Position numbers and translations under genes: made by a program. The notes beneath the pieces were generated by a model. It worked only from the letters and a program-made list of their open reading frames with translations. It was not told where the DNA came from and did no database searches. This document shows, piece after piece, positions 47,484 to 57,390 of a stretch of 64,000 bases of DNA. The stretch is from Ectobacillus antri. Its GTDB lineage: Bacteria; Bacillota; Bacilli; Bacillales; Bacillaceae_G. Location of the stretch: contig NZ_RIAV01000010.1 of NCBI RefSeq assembly GCF_003852715.1, positions 33,685 through 97,684 of the forward strand, written 5' to 3'. How positions within the stretch are numbered: the stretch's first letter is position 1; every line of letters begins with the position of its first letter.

Positions 47484-47563
47484 ATCATTCATGCCATATA
47501 CGGCAGGATGAATGCGCAGATACATAGAATAAAGGAATTATTACGCAAGAAAGAGGAATGAAT

Positions 47564-48733
47564 ATGAAAAAGTCATGGAAGTCATTGGATTACTCTTTAA
47601 TACTTCCACTTATTTTGTTGTGTGCGTTCGGTCTGATTATGGTATATAGTGCAAGTTCAATTGTGCCTCTAGTAAAGGGGAGTCTGAAAGGTTTGAAAAG
47701 CGATTATTTTTTTCTTTCACAGTTGAAAGTCATGATACCAGGTTTTTTATTGGTGTTACTTATCTATCGGTTGCGTTTAGCTATATTTAAAACGCGGTTA
47801 GTTATATTAATAATTTATACAGTGGTGCCTATAGTATTACTGTTGACAGTTATCAAAGGTGATGTAGTAAATGGTGCAAAAGGTTGGATTTTCGGTGTGC
47901 AACCTGCGGAATTTACTAAGCTTGCAGTTATCATTGCACTTTCTCGTTTCTTGGCAAAAAAGCATGAACAGCCGATTTCATATATGCAAGGTATTGGCAG
48001 TATAACGCTTTTTCTAATAATGGTACTTGGATTAATTTTAATGCAAAAAGATTTAGGAACAGATTTATTAATTGCTGCTGTTATTGGTGCCATGTTCTTA
48101 TGCTCAGGTGTTTCTATAAAATTACTTTTAAAGCGTTTTACAGTTACCGGGATTGTATGGGGGCCGATGCTTTATATTGCCTACAACCATGTTTTGAATG
48201 CCGAGCAAAAGTCCCGTTTCACAGCTGCTATAAATCCGTTTGCAGATGCGGAGGGAGACGGCTTTCATCTCATTAACTCCCTTATTGCTATTTCAGAAGG
48301 TGGGGTAAGAGGGGCTGGACTGGGAAACAGTATTCAAAAGCTTGGGTTCTTACCAGAACCTCATACAGATTTCATTATGGCAATCATTGCAGAAGAGTTA
48401 GGGATTATGGGTGTTCTTATCGTTCTGGTAAGTTTGCTCACTATTATACTTCGTTCATTTCAATTAGCACGTCAAAGCAAAGACCCGTTTGCAAGCTTTC
48501 TAGCAATTGGTATAGGGAGTATGTTAGCTATACAGACTTTTGTAAATATAGGCGGTGTAACAGGTTTGTTGCCTCTTACAGGTGTACCTGTTCCATTTAT
48601 TAGTTCTGGAGGTAGTTCCCTACTTGTCAATCTCATGTCGGTAGGACTGCTCTTAAATATATCAGCGCAGGTTCGAGCGCAAGAAACAAAACCAGATTTA
48701 CCAGCAAAGCCTCATCTTGTGGTGATAAAGTAA
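47564..48733 (+). CDS. ftsW: FtsW-type peptidoglycan glycosyltransferase (SEDS)
   Basis: Protein of 389 residues with ten transmembrane helices and SEDS motifs: GLIMVYSASS, GAKGWIFGVQPAEFTKLAVI, LMQKDLGTDLLIA, LGNSIQKLGFLPEPHTDFIM and the C-terminal GVPVPFISSGGSS. It polymerises lipid II at the division septum with a class B PBP. The second of two ATGs (47564) is better spaced from AAGAGGA. Place between ylaN and pycA is as in B. subtilis (YlaO). Confidence 0.94.
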   Translation: MKKSWKSLDYSLILPLILLCAFGLIMVYSASSIVPLVKGSLKGLKSDYFFLSQLKVMIPGFLLVLLIYRLRLAIFKTRLVILIIYTVVPIVLLLTVIKGDVVNGAKGWIFGVQPAEFTKLAVIIALSRFLAKKHEQPISYMQGIGSITLFLIMVLGLILMQKDLGTDLLIAAVIGAMFLCSGVSIKLLLKRFTVTGIVWGPMLYIAYNHVLNAEQKSRFTAAINPFADAEGDGFHLINSLIAISEGGVRGAGLGNSIQKLGFLPEPHTDFIMAIIAEELGIMGVLIVLVSLLTIILRSFQLARQSKDPFASFLAIGIGSMLAIQTFVNIGGVTGLLPLTGVPVPFISSGGSSLLVNLMSVGLLLNISAQVRAQETKPDLPAKPHLVVIK

Positions 48734-48785
48734 GGTTAGGTAAAGAGGATAGCTGTTTTATTTTCATATAGTATCGTAGAACAAT

Positions 48786-48817
48786 AAAAAGCTGTCGATT
48801 TCATTCGGTAGCTTTTT
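48786..48817 (+). terminator. Terminator of ftsW
   Basis: AAAAAGCT, then pairable GTCGA/TTCGGT, AGCTTTTT. Confidence 0.75.
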
Positions 48818-49002
48818 ACAATATGTATGAATTTGATAACAGTGAGAAGAAGAATAGCTATATATTGTAGTAGTAAGCAAAGAAAATGTCGATAAAATGG
48901 CTTAAGATGACCAATTGTTAATAAAAACATAAAAAACAAATAAATTAGTATGTTATATTTTCTTTATGTGACATACTTTTTCGTGATGAATGTTTTTTTG
49001 TA

Positions 49003-49011
49003 TGGTATAAT
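49003..49011 (+). promoter_or_regulatory. Extended -10 promoter of pycA
   Basis: TGGTATAAT, a TGn-TATAAT element, about 105 bases before the start. No good -35. The leader has no recognisable T-box or riboswitch. Confidence 0.55.
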
Positions 49012-49121
49012 AAATTTGTGTAACAGATCATGCAGAATACTTATCATTTTCTTCAAAATAAGGTATGATGATTAAAATAGTTTTCATACCTGCCGTCGCA
49101 GCAAAGTAGAGGGGGATTTAT

Positions 49122-52100
49122 ATGGAAAAGTTGCAGAATATTCGAAAAGTCCTGGTTGCTAACCGTGGTGAAATTGCTATTCGTGTGTTTCGTGCGTGTA
49201 CAGAGCTAGGACTGCGTACAGTAGCCATTTATTCGAAGGAAGATACTGGTTCCTACCACCGTTATAAGGCGGATGAAGCCTACTTAGTAGGAGCCGGAAA
49301 AAAGCCGATTGATGCGTATTTAGATATTGAAGGCATTATTGAAATTGCAAAAAGCAATCAAGTCGATGCCATTCATCCCGGCTATGGATTTCTATCAGAA
49401 AATATTCATTTTGCAAAGCGTTGTGAAGAAGAAGGAATCATTTTCATAGGCCCTAAAAGCGAACATTTAGATATGTTTGGCGATAAGGTAAAAGCGAGAG
49501 CACAAGCACAAGCAGCCAATATTCCGGTAATCCCAGGCAGTGATGGCCCTGTAGAAAGCCTGCAAGAAGTCGTTGCGTTTGGCGAAGAGCATGGGTATCC
49601 AATCATTATTAAAGCCTCGTTAGGTGGCGGTGGACGAGGAATGCGTATCGTTCGCAATGCTTCCGGTGTTGAAGAAGCATATCATCGTGCGAAATCAGAA
49701 GCAAAGGCTGCATTTGGTAGCGATGAAGTGTATGTAGAAAAATTTGTAGAAAATCCAAAACATATTGAGGTACAAATCCTAGCAGATCAAGGCGGTAATA
49801 TAGTTCACTTATACGAGCGCGATTGTTCTGTACAACGCCGCCATCAAAAGGTAGTTGAAGTAGCGCCGAGTGTTTCTTTGCCAGAAGGTCTGCGGATGGC
49901 AATTTGTGAAGCAGCTGTACAGCTTTGTAAAAATGTACACTATTTAAATGCCGGTACGGTAGAATTTCTTGTAAAGGAAGATAAATTTTACTTTATTGAA
50001 GTAAATCCTCGTATACAAGTAGAGCATACTATCACTGAAATGATAACAGGTGTGGATATTGTTCAAACACAAATTTTAATTGCAGATGGGTTTCTGCTTC
50101 ACAGCAACAGAGTTGGCATTCCGGCGCAGGAGGAAATCCGAACAAATGGTTATGCCATTCAATCACGTGTGACAACGGAAGATCCGTTAAACAACTTTAT
50201 GCCAGACACAGGTAAAATTATGGCATATCGCTCTGGCGGCGGGTTTGGCGTTCGTTTAGATACTGGTAACAGTTTTCAAGGAGCTGTTATTACGCCGTAC
50301 TATGATTCCTTACTCGTTAAGGTAACCACGTGGGCGCTCACATTTGAGCAAGCTGCGGCAAAAATGGAGAGAAACTTAAAAGAATTTCGAATTCGCGGCA
50401 TTAAAACAAATATTCCATTTTTAGAAAATGTGGTCAAACATCCAAACTTTATGTCGGGTGAATATGATACCTCTTTCATTGATTCATCACCTGAATTATT
50501 TGTGTTTCCAAAGAGAAAAGACCGCGGAACGAAAATGCTTTCTTACATAGGTTCTGTTACAGTTAACGGTTTTCCGGGTATTGGTAAGCAAGAAAAGCCA
50601 ATTTTTGCTGAGCCGCGTATGCCAAAAGTCAAATATTCTGAACCAATCTCGTCCGGTACAAAACAAATTTTAGAAGAGCGCGGCGCAGACGGACTTGTCA
50701 AGTGGGTGCAGGAGCAAAAGCGTGTACTTTTAACTGACACAACGTTCCGTGACGGTCATCAATCACTTCTTGCAACGCGTGTTCGTACGCAAGATTTAAA
50801 GCGAATTGCTGAGCCAACAGCACGGTTATTGCCAAATCTATTCTCTGCAGAAATGTGGGGCGGTGCCACATTTGATGTTGCCTATCGTTTCTTAAAAGAA
50901 GATCCGTGGGAACGTTTGTTGCATCTGCGCGAGCGTATGCCAAATGTATTATTTCAAATGCTGCTCCGTGCTTCTAATGCAGTAGGTTACAAAAATTATC
51001 CAGATAACGTTATTCGTAAGTTTGTCGAGTCTTCCGCACAAGGCGGGATTGATGTGTTTCGTATATTTGACAGCTTAAACTGGGCGGAAGGCATGAAAGT
51101 AGCTATTGATGCAGTTCGGCAAAATGGTAAGCTAGCGGAAGCGGCAATTTGCTATACAGGTGATATCCATGATTCGTCACGCAGCAAATATGATTTGAAA
51201 TACTATATCAATTTGGCAAAAGAGTTGGAGAATGCAGGAGCGCATATATTGGGAATCAAAGATATGGCTGGTTTATTGAAGCCTGCAGCTGCGTATGACC
51301 TGGTATCTAGTCTAAAAGAAACAGTTTCTATTCCGATTCATTTGCATACGCATGATACGAGTGGAAACGGCATTTTCACTTATGTAAAGGCAATTGAAGC
51401 TGGGGTAGATATTGTTGATGTTGCAGTGAGCTCTATGGCTGGCTTAACGTCACAGCCAAGCGCGAGTACGTTATATTATGCACTTGAAGGAGACGAAAGA
51501 TGTCCGGATATAAATATTAAAGCCCTAGAGGAGCTTTCGCATTATTGGGAAGATGTTCGTAAATATTATGTAAGCTTTGAAAGTGGCATGAATGCGCCGC
51601 ATACGGAAGTGTATATGCACGAAATGCCAGGTGGACAGTACAGCAATCTACAGCAACAAGCAAAAGCGGTTGGTTTGGCAGATCGTTTTGATGAAGTAAA
51701 GACCATGTATCGTCGTGTCAATGATATGTTTGGTGATATTGTCAAAGTTACACCGTCTTCTAAAGTTGTGGGTGACATGGCGTTGTTTATGGTGCAAAAC
51801 AACTTAACAGAAGATGCGGTATATGAGCGTGGTGAAACGCTGGATTTTCCTGACTCTGTCGTTGAGTTATTTGAAGGATATTTAGGACAGCCACACGGTG
51901 GGTTCCCGAAAGAGTTGCAGCGCATTATTTTAAAAGGAAAAGAGCCTATTACCGTACGCCCGGGTGAATTGCTGGAGCCTGTAGATTTTCAGGATTTACA
52001 GGAAACATTATTCCATAAGTTGAAGCGTCAAGTAACAATGTTTGATTTATTGTCGTTTGCCTTATATCCAAAGGTGTTCATGGAATATCAAACGATATTT

Positions 52101-52568
52101 GATAAGTTCGGCAATGTTTCCGTTTTGGACACACCGACATTTTTCTATGGGATGCGTTTAGGAGAAGAAGTAGAGATGGAAATTGAAAGAGGAAAAACAC
52201 TAAATGTTAAACTTGTTTCCATCAGTGAGCCGCAAGCCGATGGCACGCGTGTTGTATACTTTGAATTGAACGGTCAACCTCGTGAAGTAATTATTAAGGA
52301 TGAAAGCATTAAATCAGCGATTGCACAGCGTATTAAAGGGGACAAAGACAACCCGCAGCATATTAGCGCGACAATGCCAGGTACGGTTATTAAAGTACTC
52401 GTAAAGCCAGGTGACACGATTAAAAAAGGAGAATCCTTGGCAATTACAGAAGCTATGAAAATGGAAACGACTGTACAAGCACCGTTTGCTGGTGTGATTA
52501 AAGAGCTGTTTGTAAAAGATGGCGATGCTATCCAAACAGGTGATTTGCTAATCGAACTTGTAAAATAA
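49122..52568 (+). CDS. pycA: Pyruvate carboxylase
   Basis: Protein of 1148 residues. Biotin carboxylase (1-450; VLVANRGEIAIRVFRACTEL, SLGGGGRGMRIV, EVNPRIQVEHTITEMITGVD), carboxyltransferase (530-800; LTDTTFRDGHQSLLATRVRT, DIHDSSRSKYDLK), the PC tetramer region, and C-terminal biotin carrier with the biotinyl Lys about K1113 in TEAMKMETTV. Makes oxaloacetate from pyruvate, ATP and bicarbonate. In relatives PycA is controlled by c-di-AMP, directly (Listeria) or through DarB (B. subtilis). Ribosome binding site AGAGGGGG. Confidence 0.97.
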   Translation: MEKLQNIRKVLVANRGEIAIRVFRACTELGLRTVAIYSKEDTGSYHRYKADEAYLVGAGKKPIDAYLDIEGIIEIAKSNQVDAIHPGYGFLSENIHFAKRCEEEGIIFIGPKSEHLDMFGDKVKARAQAQAANIPVIPGSDGPVESLQEVVAFGEEHGYPIIIKASLGGGGRGMRIVRNASGVEEAYHRAKSEAKAAFGSDEVYVEKFVENPKHIEVQILADQGGNIVHLYERDCSVQRRHQKVVEVAPSVSLPEGLRMAICEAAVQLCKNVHYLNAGTVEFLVKEDKFYFIEVNPRIQVEHTITEMITGVDIVQTQILIADGFLLHSNRVGIPAQEEIRTNGYAIQSRVTTEDPLNNFMPDTGKIMAYRSGGGFGVRLDTGNSFQGAVITPYYDSLLVKVTTWALTFEQAAAKMERNLKEFRIRGIKTNIPFLENVVKHPNFMSGEYDTSFIDSSPELFVFPKRKDRGTKMLSYIGSVTVNGFPGIGKQEKPIFAEPRMPKVKYSEPISSGTKQILEERGADGLVKWVQEQKRVLLTDTTFRDGHQSLLATRVRTQDLKRIAEPTARLLPNLFSAEMWGGATFDVAYRFLKEDPWERLLHLRERMPNVLFQMLLRASNAVGYKNYPDNVIRKFVESSAQGGIDVFRIFDSLNWAEGMKVAIDAVRQNGKLAEAAICYTGDIHDSSRSKYDLKYYINLAKELENAGAHILGIKDMAGLLKPAAAYDLVSSLKETVSIPIHLHTHDTSGNGIFTYVKAIEAGVDIVDVAVSSMAGLTSQPSASTLYYALEGDERCPDINIKALEELSHYWEDVRKYYVSFESGMNAPHTEVYMHEMPGGQYSNLQQQAKAVGLADRFDEVKTMYRRVNDMFGDIVKVTPSSKVVGDMALFMVQNNLTEDAVYERGETLDFPDSVVELFEGYLGQPHGGFPKELQRIILKGKEPITVRPGELLEPVDFQDLQETLFHKLKRQVTMFDLLSFALYPKVFMEYQTIFDKFGNVSVLDTPTFFYGMRLGEEVEMEIERGKTLNVKLVSISEPQADGTRVVYFELNGQPREVIIKDESIKSAIAQRIKGDKDNPQHISATMPGTVIKVLVKPGDTIKKGESLAITEAMKMETTVQAPFAGVIKELFVKDGDAIQTGDLLIELVK

Positions 52569-52601
52569 AAAAATCCTATCCCCAATGGGGATAGGATTTT
52601 T
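52567..52601. terminator. Terminator between pycA and ctaA
   Basis: AAAAATCCTATCCCC, loop, GGGGATAGGATTTTT. Serves both convergent genes. Confidence 0.9.
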
Positions 52602-53505
52602 AACGTGTTTTACTTCTTCTTGCAAGCATGCACAGATAGCACAGTACAGCAAACAAGCAAGAAATAAACAATGCATGTAACAATGCAACGTATAGATTTA
52701 GTTCTGTATACACAACAAGCATACCGGAAACAGCTTGCAAGGATACCAAAATGAGTGCGATGAGCCAGCCCCAATAGATAACGCGCTCATGCTTGTATTG
52801 ACGAACAGCTAAAACAGCCGCATATAAAATCCAGAAGAAGATAAGTATTGCAGCAAAGCGATGACCCATCTGTACCCACTCGTGAAACTGTGTCGGAAGA
52901 GCGCTGCTTTTGCTGCAAAGCGGGAAGCTAGGGCATGCTAAGCTAGCTCGCTCATGGCGTACAAGAGCCCCTGTGTATACAACGATGTAGCTATACAATG
53001 TAATACCGTAAATGTGAAATTTCATTTTTTTATCAACAATAAGGGCTTGCGCATTAAACTTCTTGTCCACTTCAAAGATTAGCAGTGTCAGCAAAATAAC
53101 AGATGCGAACGAAATTAAAGAAATACCGAAGTGAAGTGCCAATACAGCAGCTGATTGTCCCCAAACAACAGCGGCAGCTCCAAGAAGGGCCTGTGCAATT
53201 AGAAATAAGAAAGAAACGACAGCAAGTGGTCTTGCTTCACGTGCTTTTAGGAAAAACCAAGATAGTACACATAATAAAAGCACTAGAATCCCCGCAGAAC
53301 CTGAAACAATTCGATGACTCAATTCGATGACCGTTTCTAAAGTCAAAGGATCGGGTATGATTTTTCCGTGGCAAAGCGGCCAAGATTTACCGCAGCCTTG
53401 TCCGGAGCCTGTTTTTGTAACAAGAGCTCCCCCAAGTAAAACCAATAATAAAACAAAGCTTGTTATAACGCCTAGAATTTTTAACAAACGTTGCAAACGG
53501 TTCAC
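52600..53505 (-). CDS. ctaA: Heme A synthase CtaA
   Basis: Protein of 301 residues with eight transmembrane helices: [20 protein letters not shown] and [11 protein letters not shown] (catalytic Cys pair region), [28 protein letters not shown] (second Cys pair), [12 protein letters not shown] and LHALFISC. It oxidises heme O to heme A for the caa3 oxidase downstream. GTG start at 53505. Divergent from ctaC, as in B. subtilis, but the usual ctaB is missing between them. Confidence 0.95.
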   Translation of the reverse strand: MNRLQRLLKILGVITSFVLLLVLLGGALVTKTGSGQGCGKSWPLCHGKIIPDPLTLETVIELSHRIVSGSAGILVLLLCVLSWFFLKAREARPLAVVSFLFLIAQALLGAAAVVWGQSAAVLALHFGISLISFASVILLTLLIFEVDKKFNAQALIVDKKMKFHIYGITLYSYIVVYTGALVRHERASLACPSFPLCSKSSALPTQFHEWVQMGHRFAAILIFFWILYAAVLAVRQYKHERVIYWGWLIALILVSLQAVSGMLVVYTELNLYVALLHALFISCLFAVLCYLCMLARRSKTR

Positions 53506-53697
53506 TCTCTTTCTCTATGAAGTTATAGTGGTACATATAAATACAAGTAGAAAACAATGCAACACCGGATAGGGCATCAGGGTTAACGCATAACTGTAAC
53601 ATATAAATTTAGGTTATGGTTTCCTGAATAACTTTTTCATTGTGTTTACCGTATTACCATAATATCCGCGGTAAAAGCAAGAAAACAAATTTCAAAA

Positions 53698-53711
53698 TGA
53701 AAACGCTATTC
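53698..53711 (+). promoter_or_regulatory. cre-like (CcpA) box in the ctaA-ctaC gap
   Basis: TGAAAACGCTATTC: the first ten bases match the cre core exactly, 12 of 14 overall. It is suitably placed to affect both divergent units. Confidence 0.35.
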
Positions 53712-54398
53712 CTACAGACTGCTATTATACACGATAGCTCATAGGACAGAGCAAGTGATATATGACAAAAAAAGTACAATTTTAGAAAGTATAGCGAGAT
53801 ACATTTATGAGTATAAACAATTGTGTGAGAAATTTGACAAAATGGTTTATCATAATAAGGTATTTCATGTTATGATTATAGTAGAAAGCGCAATGTTGTG
53901 AAAAGACACAAAAATTTTAAGTTTCTTTCACAAATTCTTCATAAAATATGTTTTAATATAGTCGAGTAAGTTTATAGACTAAGTGATAGGGCTGCCGTTC
54001 TTAGATGCGGGCAGGATAAGTACGGTTTCTAGTTCTCTATAAAACAATATTTCTACTGTAATAATATTGTTATATAGGTCTGCAATGAAAATGTACATGG
54101 TTTTAAAGGGACGGTATTTGTGATCTTGAAAATGATTTGTTATTCATGTATAGGATCACAGCCATGTAACGTACATCAGAATTTGTACGCGCTTTCTCTC
54201 TCAACGAGACAAATGAATAATGGGGTTACATAGGTAATGCCTAGTCGTTGCCATTTTGATATGTATGCATAAAAAATCGACTTGTTATACGGTAAGGGAA
54301 TAGGTGGGCGCAGGGCTTTGTGTCACTCGCGGTTTTTTATGTACTTCTTCATGAAACACGCTTAGGTAGCTTTTTTAAGAAGAAGGGGGAATTTTTAC
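53712..54398. other. Long non-coding leader region of the caa3 operon
   Basis: About 690 bases with no ORF over 60 codons and no ctaB remnant that I can find. It holds an extended -10-like TGTTATGAT near 53872, a CTGCC/GGCAG hairpin at about 53992-54014, an AACAATATT/AATATTGTT hairpin at about 54043-54071, and a GC-rich block ending in GGTTTTTT near 54337 that could be a terminator. It may be an intact regulatory leader or the scar of a deletion. Confidence 0.4.
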
Positions 54399-54464
54399 AT
54401 GGGGTTTACTTTAATTTTTATAAAGTACAATCTAATCAACAAAGAAAGTGGGGTTTATGAATGA
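54399..54464 (+). CDS. Candidate 21-residue upstream ORF coupled to ctaC
   Basis: ATG at 54399 with AAGAAGGGGG upstream, 21 codons (MGFTLIFIKYNLINKESGVY plus E), TGA at 54462-54464 overlapping the ctaC ATG (54461) as ATGA. Such overlap usually means translational coupling. It has no similarity to CtaB that I can see. It could be a leader peptide, or chance created by the ribosome binding site. Confidence 0.35.
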   Translation: MGFTLIFIKYNLINKESGVYE

Positions 54465-55510
54465 TGAAACAGTGGCGACTGGTTTCGCTCGTTTCCTTGC
54501 TGGCTTTACTGTTAGGGGGATGCGGTAAAGACTTTCAATCTACCTTGATTCCGCAAGGTGAAGTGGCGAAGATGCAATATGATTTATTGCTATTATCAAC
54601 TGCAATCATGGTACTTGTTGTATTGGTGGTTACAGCAATCTTTATTTATGTAGTCGTGAAGTTCCGTCAAAAGAAAGGGCAGGAGAACTATATTCCAAAA
54701 CAGGTGGAGGGCAATCACAAGCTTGAAATCATTTGGACTGTAATTCCGATTCTTCTCTTGTTGGTGTTGGCTGTTCCAACTGTTACGTACACCTTCAAGC
54801 TGGCAGATGTAAAGCCTGCGCAAAAGCAAAAGCTTGATAAAGATACGATTGTTATTGATGTAAGTGCACGCTTGTACTGGTGGGAATTTGCTTATAAAAA
54901 TGAGAAGATTGTGACTTCTCAAGATATGGTGATTCCGACAGGGAAGAAAGTGTATTTAAATTTGAAGGGAGCAGATATTAAGCACGCATTCTGGGTACCT
55001 TCATTAGCAGGAAAAATCGATACGAACCCGGACAACGTGAACATGATGTGGTTGAAAGCTGATAATCCTGGTACTTATAACGGATTTTGTACAGAACTTT
55101 GCGGCCCGTCCCATGCTTTAATGCAGTTTAAGGTAAAAGCGGTTAGTCCGGAAGAATATGAGGCTTGGACAGCATCCATGAACAAGCTTGATGGTAAACA
55201 GGAAACAGCATCTGCACAAGCAGAAGAAGGGAAAGAAATTTTCCAAAAGAGCTGTATCGGTTGCCATGCGGTAGATGCAAATGATGCACGACCAGCCGCT
55301 GCACGTATCGCGCCAAACTTGGCTAACTTTGGTGATCGTGAGTTAGTAGCTGGTATCGTGGAAAACAATGAAGAAAATGTGAAACAATGGTTAAAAGATC
55401 CAGAAGGCATGAAGCCGGGGAACTTAATGACTGGTAAATACGGCAATTTAACCGATGAGCAAGTAGATGCATTAACTGCCTATCTACTAGGTTTAAAAGC
55501 TGAGAAGTAA
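54461..55510 (+). CDS. ctaC: Cytochrome caa3 oxidase subunit II with cytochrome c domain
   Basis: Protein of 349 residues. Lipoprotein signal (LALLLGGC, Cys21), two transmembrane helices, CuA domain with H175, C210, E212, C214, H218 and M221 (CTELCGPSHALM), then a fused cytochrome c with CIGCH (265-269) and Met ligand about M323. Takes electrons from cytochrome c and passes them to subunit I. First gene of ctaCDEFG. Ribosome binding site GTGGGG. Confidence 0.96.
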   Translation: MMKQWRLVSLVSLLALLLGGCGKDFQSTLIPQGEVAKMQYDLLLLSTAIMVLVVLVVTAIFIYVVVKFRQKKGQENYIPKQVEGNHKLEIIWTVIPILLLLVLAVPTVTYTFKLADVKPAQKQKLDKDTIVIDVSARLYWWEFAYKNEKIVTSQDMVIPTGKKVYLNLKGADIKHAFWVPSLAGKIDTNPDNVNMMWLKADNPGTYNGFCTELCGPSHALMQFKVKAVSPEEYEAWTASMNKLDGKQETASAQAEEGKEIFQKSCIGCHAVDANDARPAAARIAPNLANFGDRELVAGIVENNEENVKQWLKDPEGMKPGNLMTGKYGNLTDEQVDALTAYLLGLKAEK

Positions 55511-55530
55511 GGGGAAGAGGGGGTAAAGAC

Positions 55531-57390
55531 GTGAGTTCTGTAGCAAAGAAAAAAAGTGTTCTTTGGGACTACTTAACAACGGTTGACCATAAGAAGATTG
55601 CCATTCTCTACTTGATGGCAGGTGGCATATTCTTTTTAGCCGGCGGCTTGGAAGCGTTGTTTATTCGTTATCAGTTGGCGATTCCCAACAATGATTTTCT
55701 TGTAGGGGATGCATACAACCAGGTGCTGACGATGCACGGCACAACGATGATTTTCTTGGCAGCAATGCCGCTTGTGTTTGCATTTTTGAACGCGGTTATA
55801 CCGCTTCAAATCGGGGCGCGAGACGTAGCGTTTCCGTATATTAACGCACTAGGCTTTTGGTTATTCTTTTTTGGTGGCGTTTTCTTAAATGCAAGTTGGT
55901 TTTTAGGGGGCGCACCTGATGCAGGATGGACATCTTACGCATCACTAACAATGGCTGCAAAAACACATGGTGTGGATTTTTACATACTGGGGCTTCAAAT
56001 TTCCGGTATCGGAACATTAATTGGTGGTATTAACTTCTTGGTAACAATTATTAATATGCGTGCGCCAGGTATGACATATATGCGTATGCCTTTGTTTACT
56101 TGGACTGGGTTTGTAGTATCTGCTTTAATTTTGTTTGCGTTTCCTCCGTTAACGGTAGGTTTAGCTCTATTAGGACTGGATCGTTTATTCGGAACACAGT
56201 TTTTTAATCCGGCGCTTGGTGGTAACACAGTAATTTGGGAGCATTTGTTCTGGATTTTTGGTCACCCGGAAGTATACATCTTGATTTTGCCGGCATTTGG
56301 TATTTTCTCCGAGATTCTTGCAACGTTTTCTAAAAAGCGTTTGTTCGGATATTCTTCCATGGTATTTGCAACGGTATTGATTGGATTTTTAGGATTCATG
56401 GTATGGGCGCATCATATGTTTACAACGGGTCTTGGTCCAATCGCAAACTCCATTTTTGCAGTAGCAACAATGGCGATTGCGGTACCGACTGGTATTAAAA
56501 TTTTTAACTGGCTCTTTACGATTTGGGGCGGAAATATTCGTTTTACAGTAGCGATGCTGTACGCAGTTTCTTTTATTCCAACGTTCGTAATGGGCGGTGT
56601 TACAGGTATTCAGCTAGCATCAGCTCCAGCTGACTATCAGTTCCACGACTCTTATTTCGTAGTAGCGCACTTTCACTATGTTATCGTGGGCGGGGTTGTA
56701 TTAGGTCTATTAGCAGGTGTGCATTATTGGTGGCCACTTATGTTTGGGAAGATTTTGGATGAAGGTCTTGGTAAGGTATCGTTTTGGTTGTTCTTTAGTG
56801 GCTTCCACTTAACGTTCTTCATTCAGCATTTCTTAGGCTTAATGGGAATGCCGCGTCGCTACTTTACTTTTTTACCAAATCAGGGTCTAGAAACAGGGAA
56901 CTTAATCAGCTCTATCGGCGCAATCTTTATGGCATTGGGCGTAATTGTACTATTGTACAATATCGTGAAAACAACAGTTTCTGGTAAACCTGCCGGCCGT
57001 GATCCTTGGGGAGACGGACGTACACTTGAGTGGGCATTGCCAAGTCCGACACCAGAATACAACTTTAAGCAATTACCGTTTGTACGCGGTTTAGATGCAT
57101 TCTGGATTGAGAAAATGGAAGGTAAAAAAGAAATGACGCCGGCTGAGCCTGTTGGTGATATTCACATGCCAAACTCATCTTTCTTACCGTTCGTGACGTC
57201 TTTCGGATTGTTTGTTGCAGCGTTTGGAGCCATGTATATGGAAGGTGGAAAAGACAAGCTGTGGCTTGCAGTAGCGTTAATTGGTTTACTGATTACACTC
57301 GGTGCGATGTTCCTTCGCTCTGTAATTGATGATCACGGCTATCATATCCATAAAGAAGACTTAGAGGATGACAAGGGGGGGAAGGCATAA
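55531..57390 (+). CDS. ctaD: Cytochrome caa3 oxidase subunit I
   Basis: Protein of 619 residues, heme-copper oxidase subunit I: low-spin heme His in LTMHGTTMIFLAAMP, CuB ligands in WIFGHPEVYILILPAFG (with the crosslinked Tyr) and WAHHMFTTGL, heme a3 His in VVAHFHYVIVGG. It reduces O2 and pumps protons. GTG start after GGGGAAGAGGGGG. Its stop overlaps the ctaE ATG by one base (TAATG). Confidence 0.97.
   Translation: MSSVAKKKSVLWDYLTTVDHKKIAILYLMAGGIFFLAGGLEALFIRYQLAIPNNDFLVGDAYNQVLTMHGTTMIFLAAMPLVFAFLNAVIPLQIGARDVAFPYINALGFWLFFFGGVFLNASWFLGGAPDAGWTSYASLTMAAKTHGVDFYILGLQISGIGTLIGGINFLVTIINMRAPGMTYMRMPLFTWTGFVVSALILFAFPPLTVGLALLGLDRLFGTQFFNPALGGNTVIWEHLFWIFGHPEVYILILPAFGIFSEILATFSKKRLFGYSSMVFATVLIGFLGFMVWAHHMFTTGLGPIANSIFAVATMAIAVPTGIKIFNWLFTIWGGNIRFTVAMLYAVSFIPTFVMGGVTGIQLASAPADYQFHDSYFVVAHFHYVIVGGVVLGLLAGVHYWWPLMFGKILDEGLGKVSFWLFFSGFHLTFFIQHFLGLMGMPRRYFTFLPNQGLETGNLISSIGAIFMALGVIVLLYNIVKTTVSGKPAGRDPWGDGRTLEWALPSPTPEYNFKQLPFVRGLDAFWIEKMEGKKEMTPAEPVGDIHMPNSSFLPFVTSFGLFVAAFGAMYMEGGKDKLWLAVALIGLLITLGAMFLRSVIDDHGYHIHKEDLEDDKGGKA

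Noticed and set aside
48734..49121. Possible T-box or riboswitch before pycA
   Set aside because: Neither the T-box antiterminator sequence nor a known aptamer motif is present.
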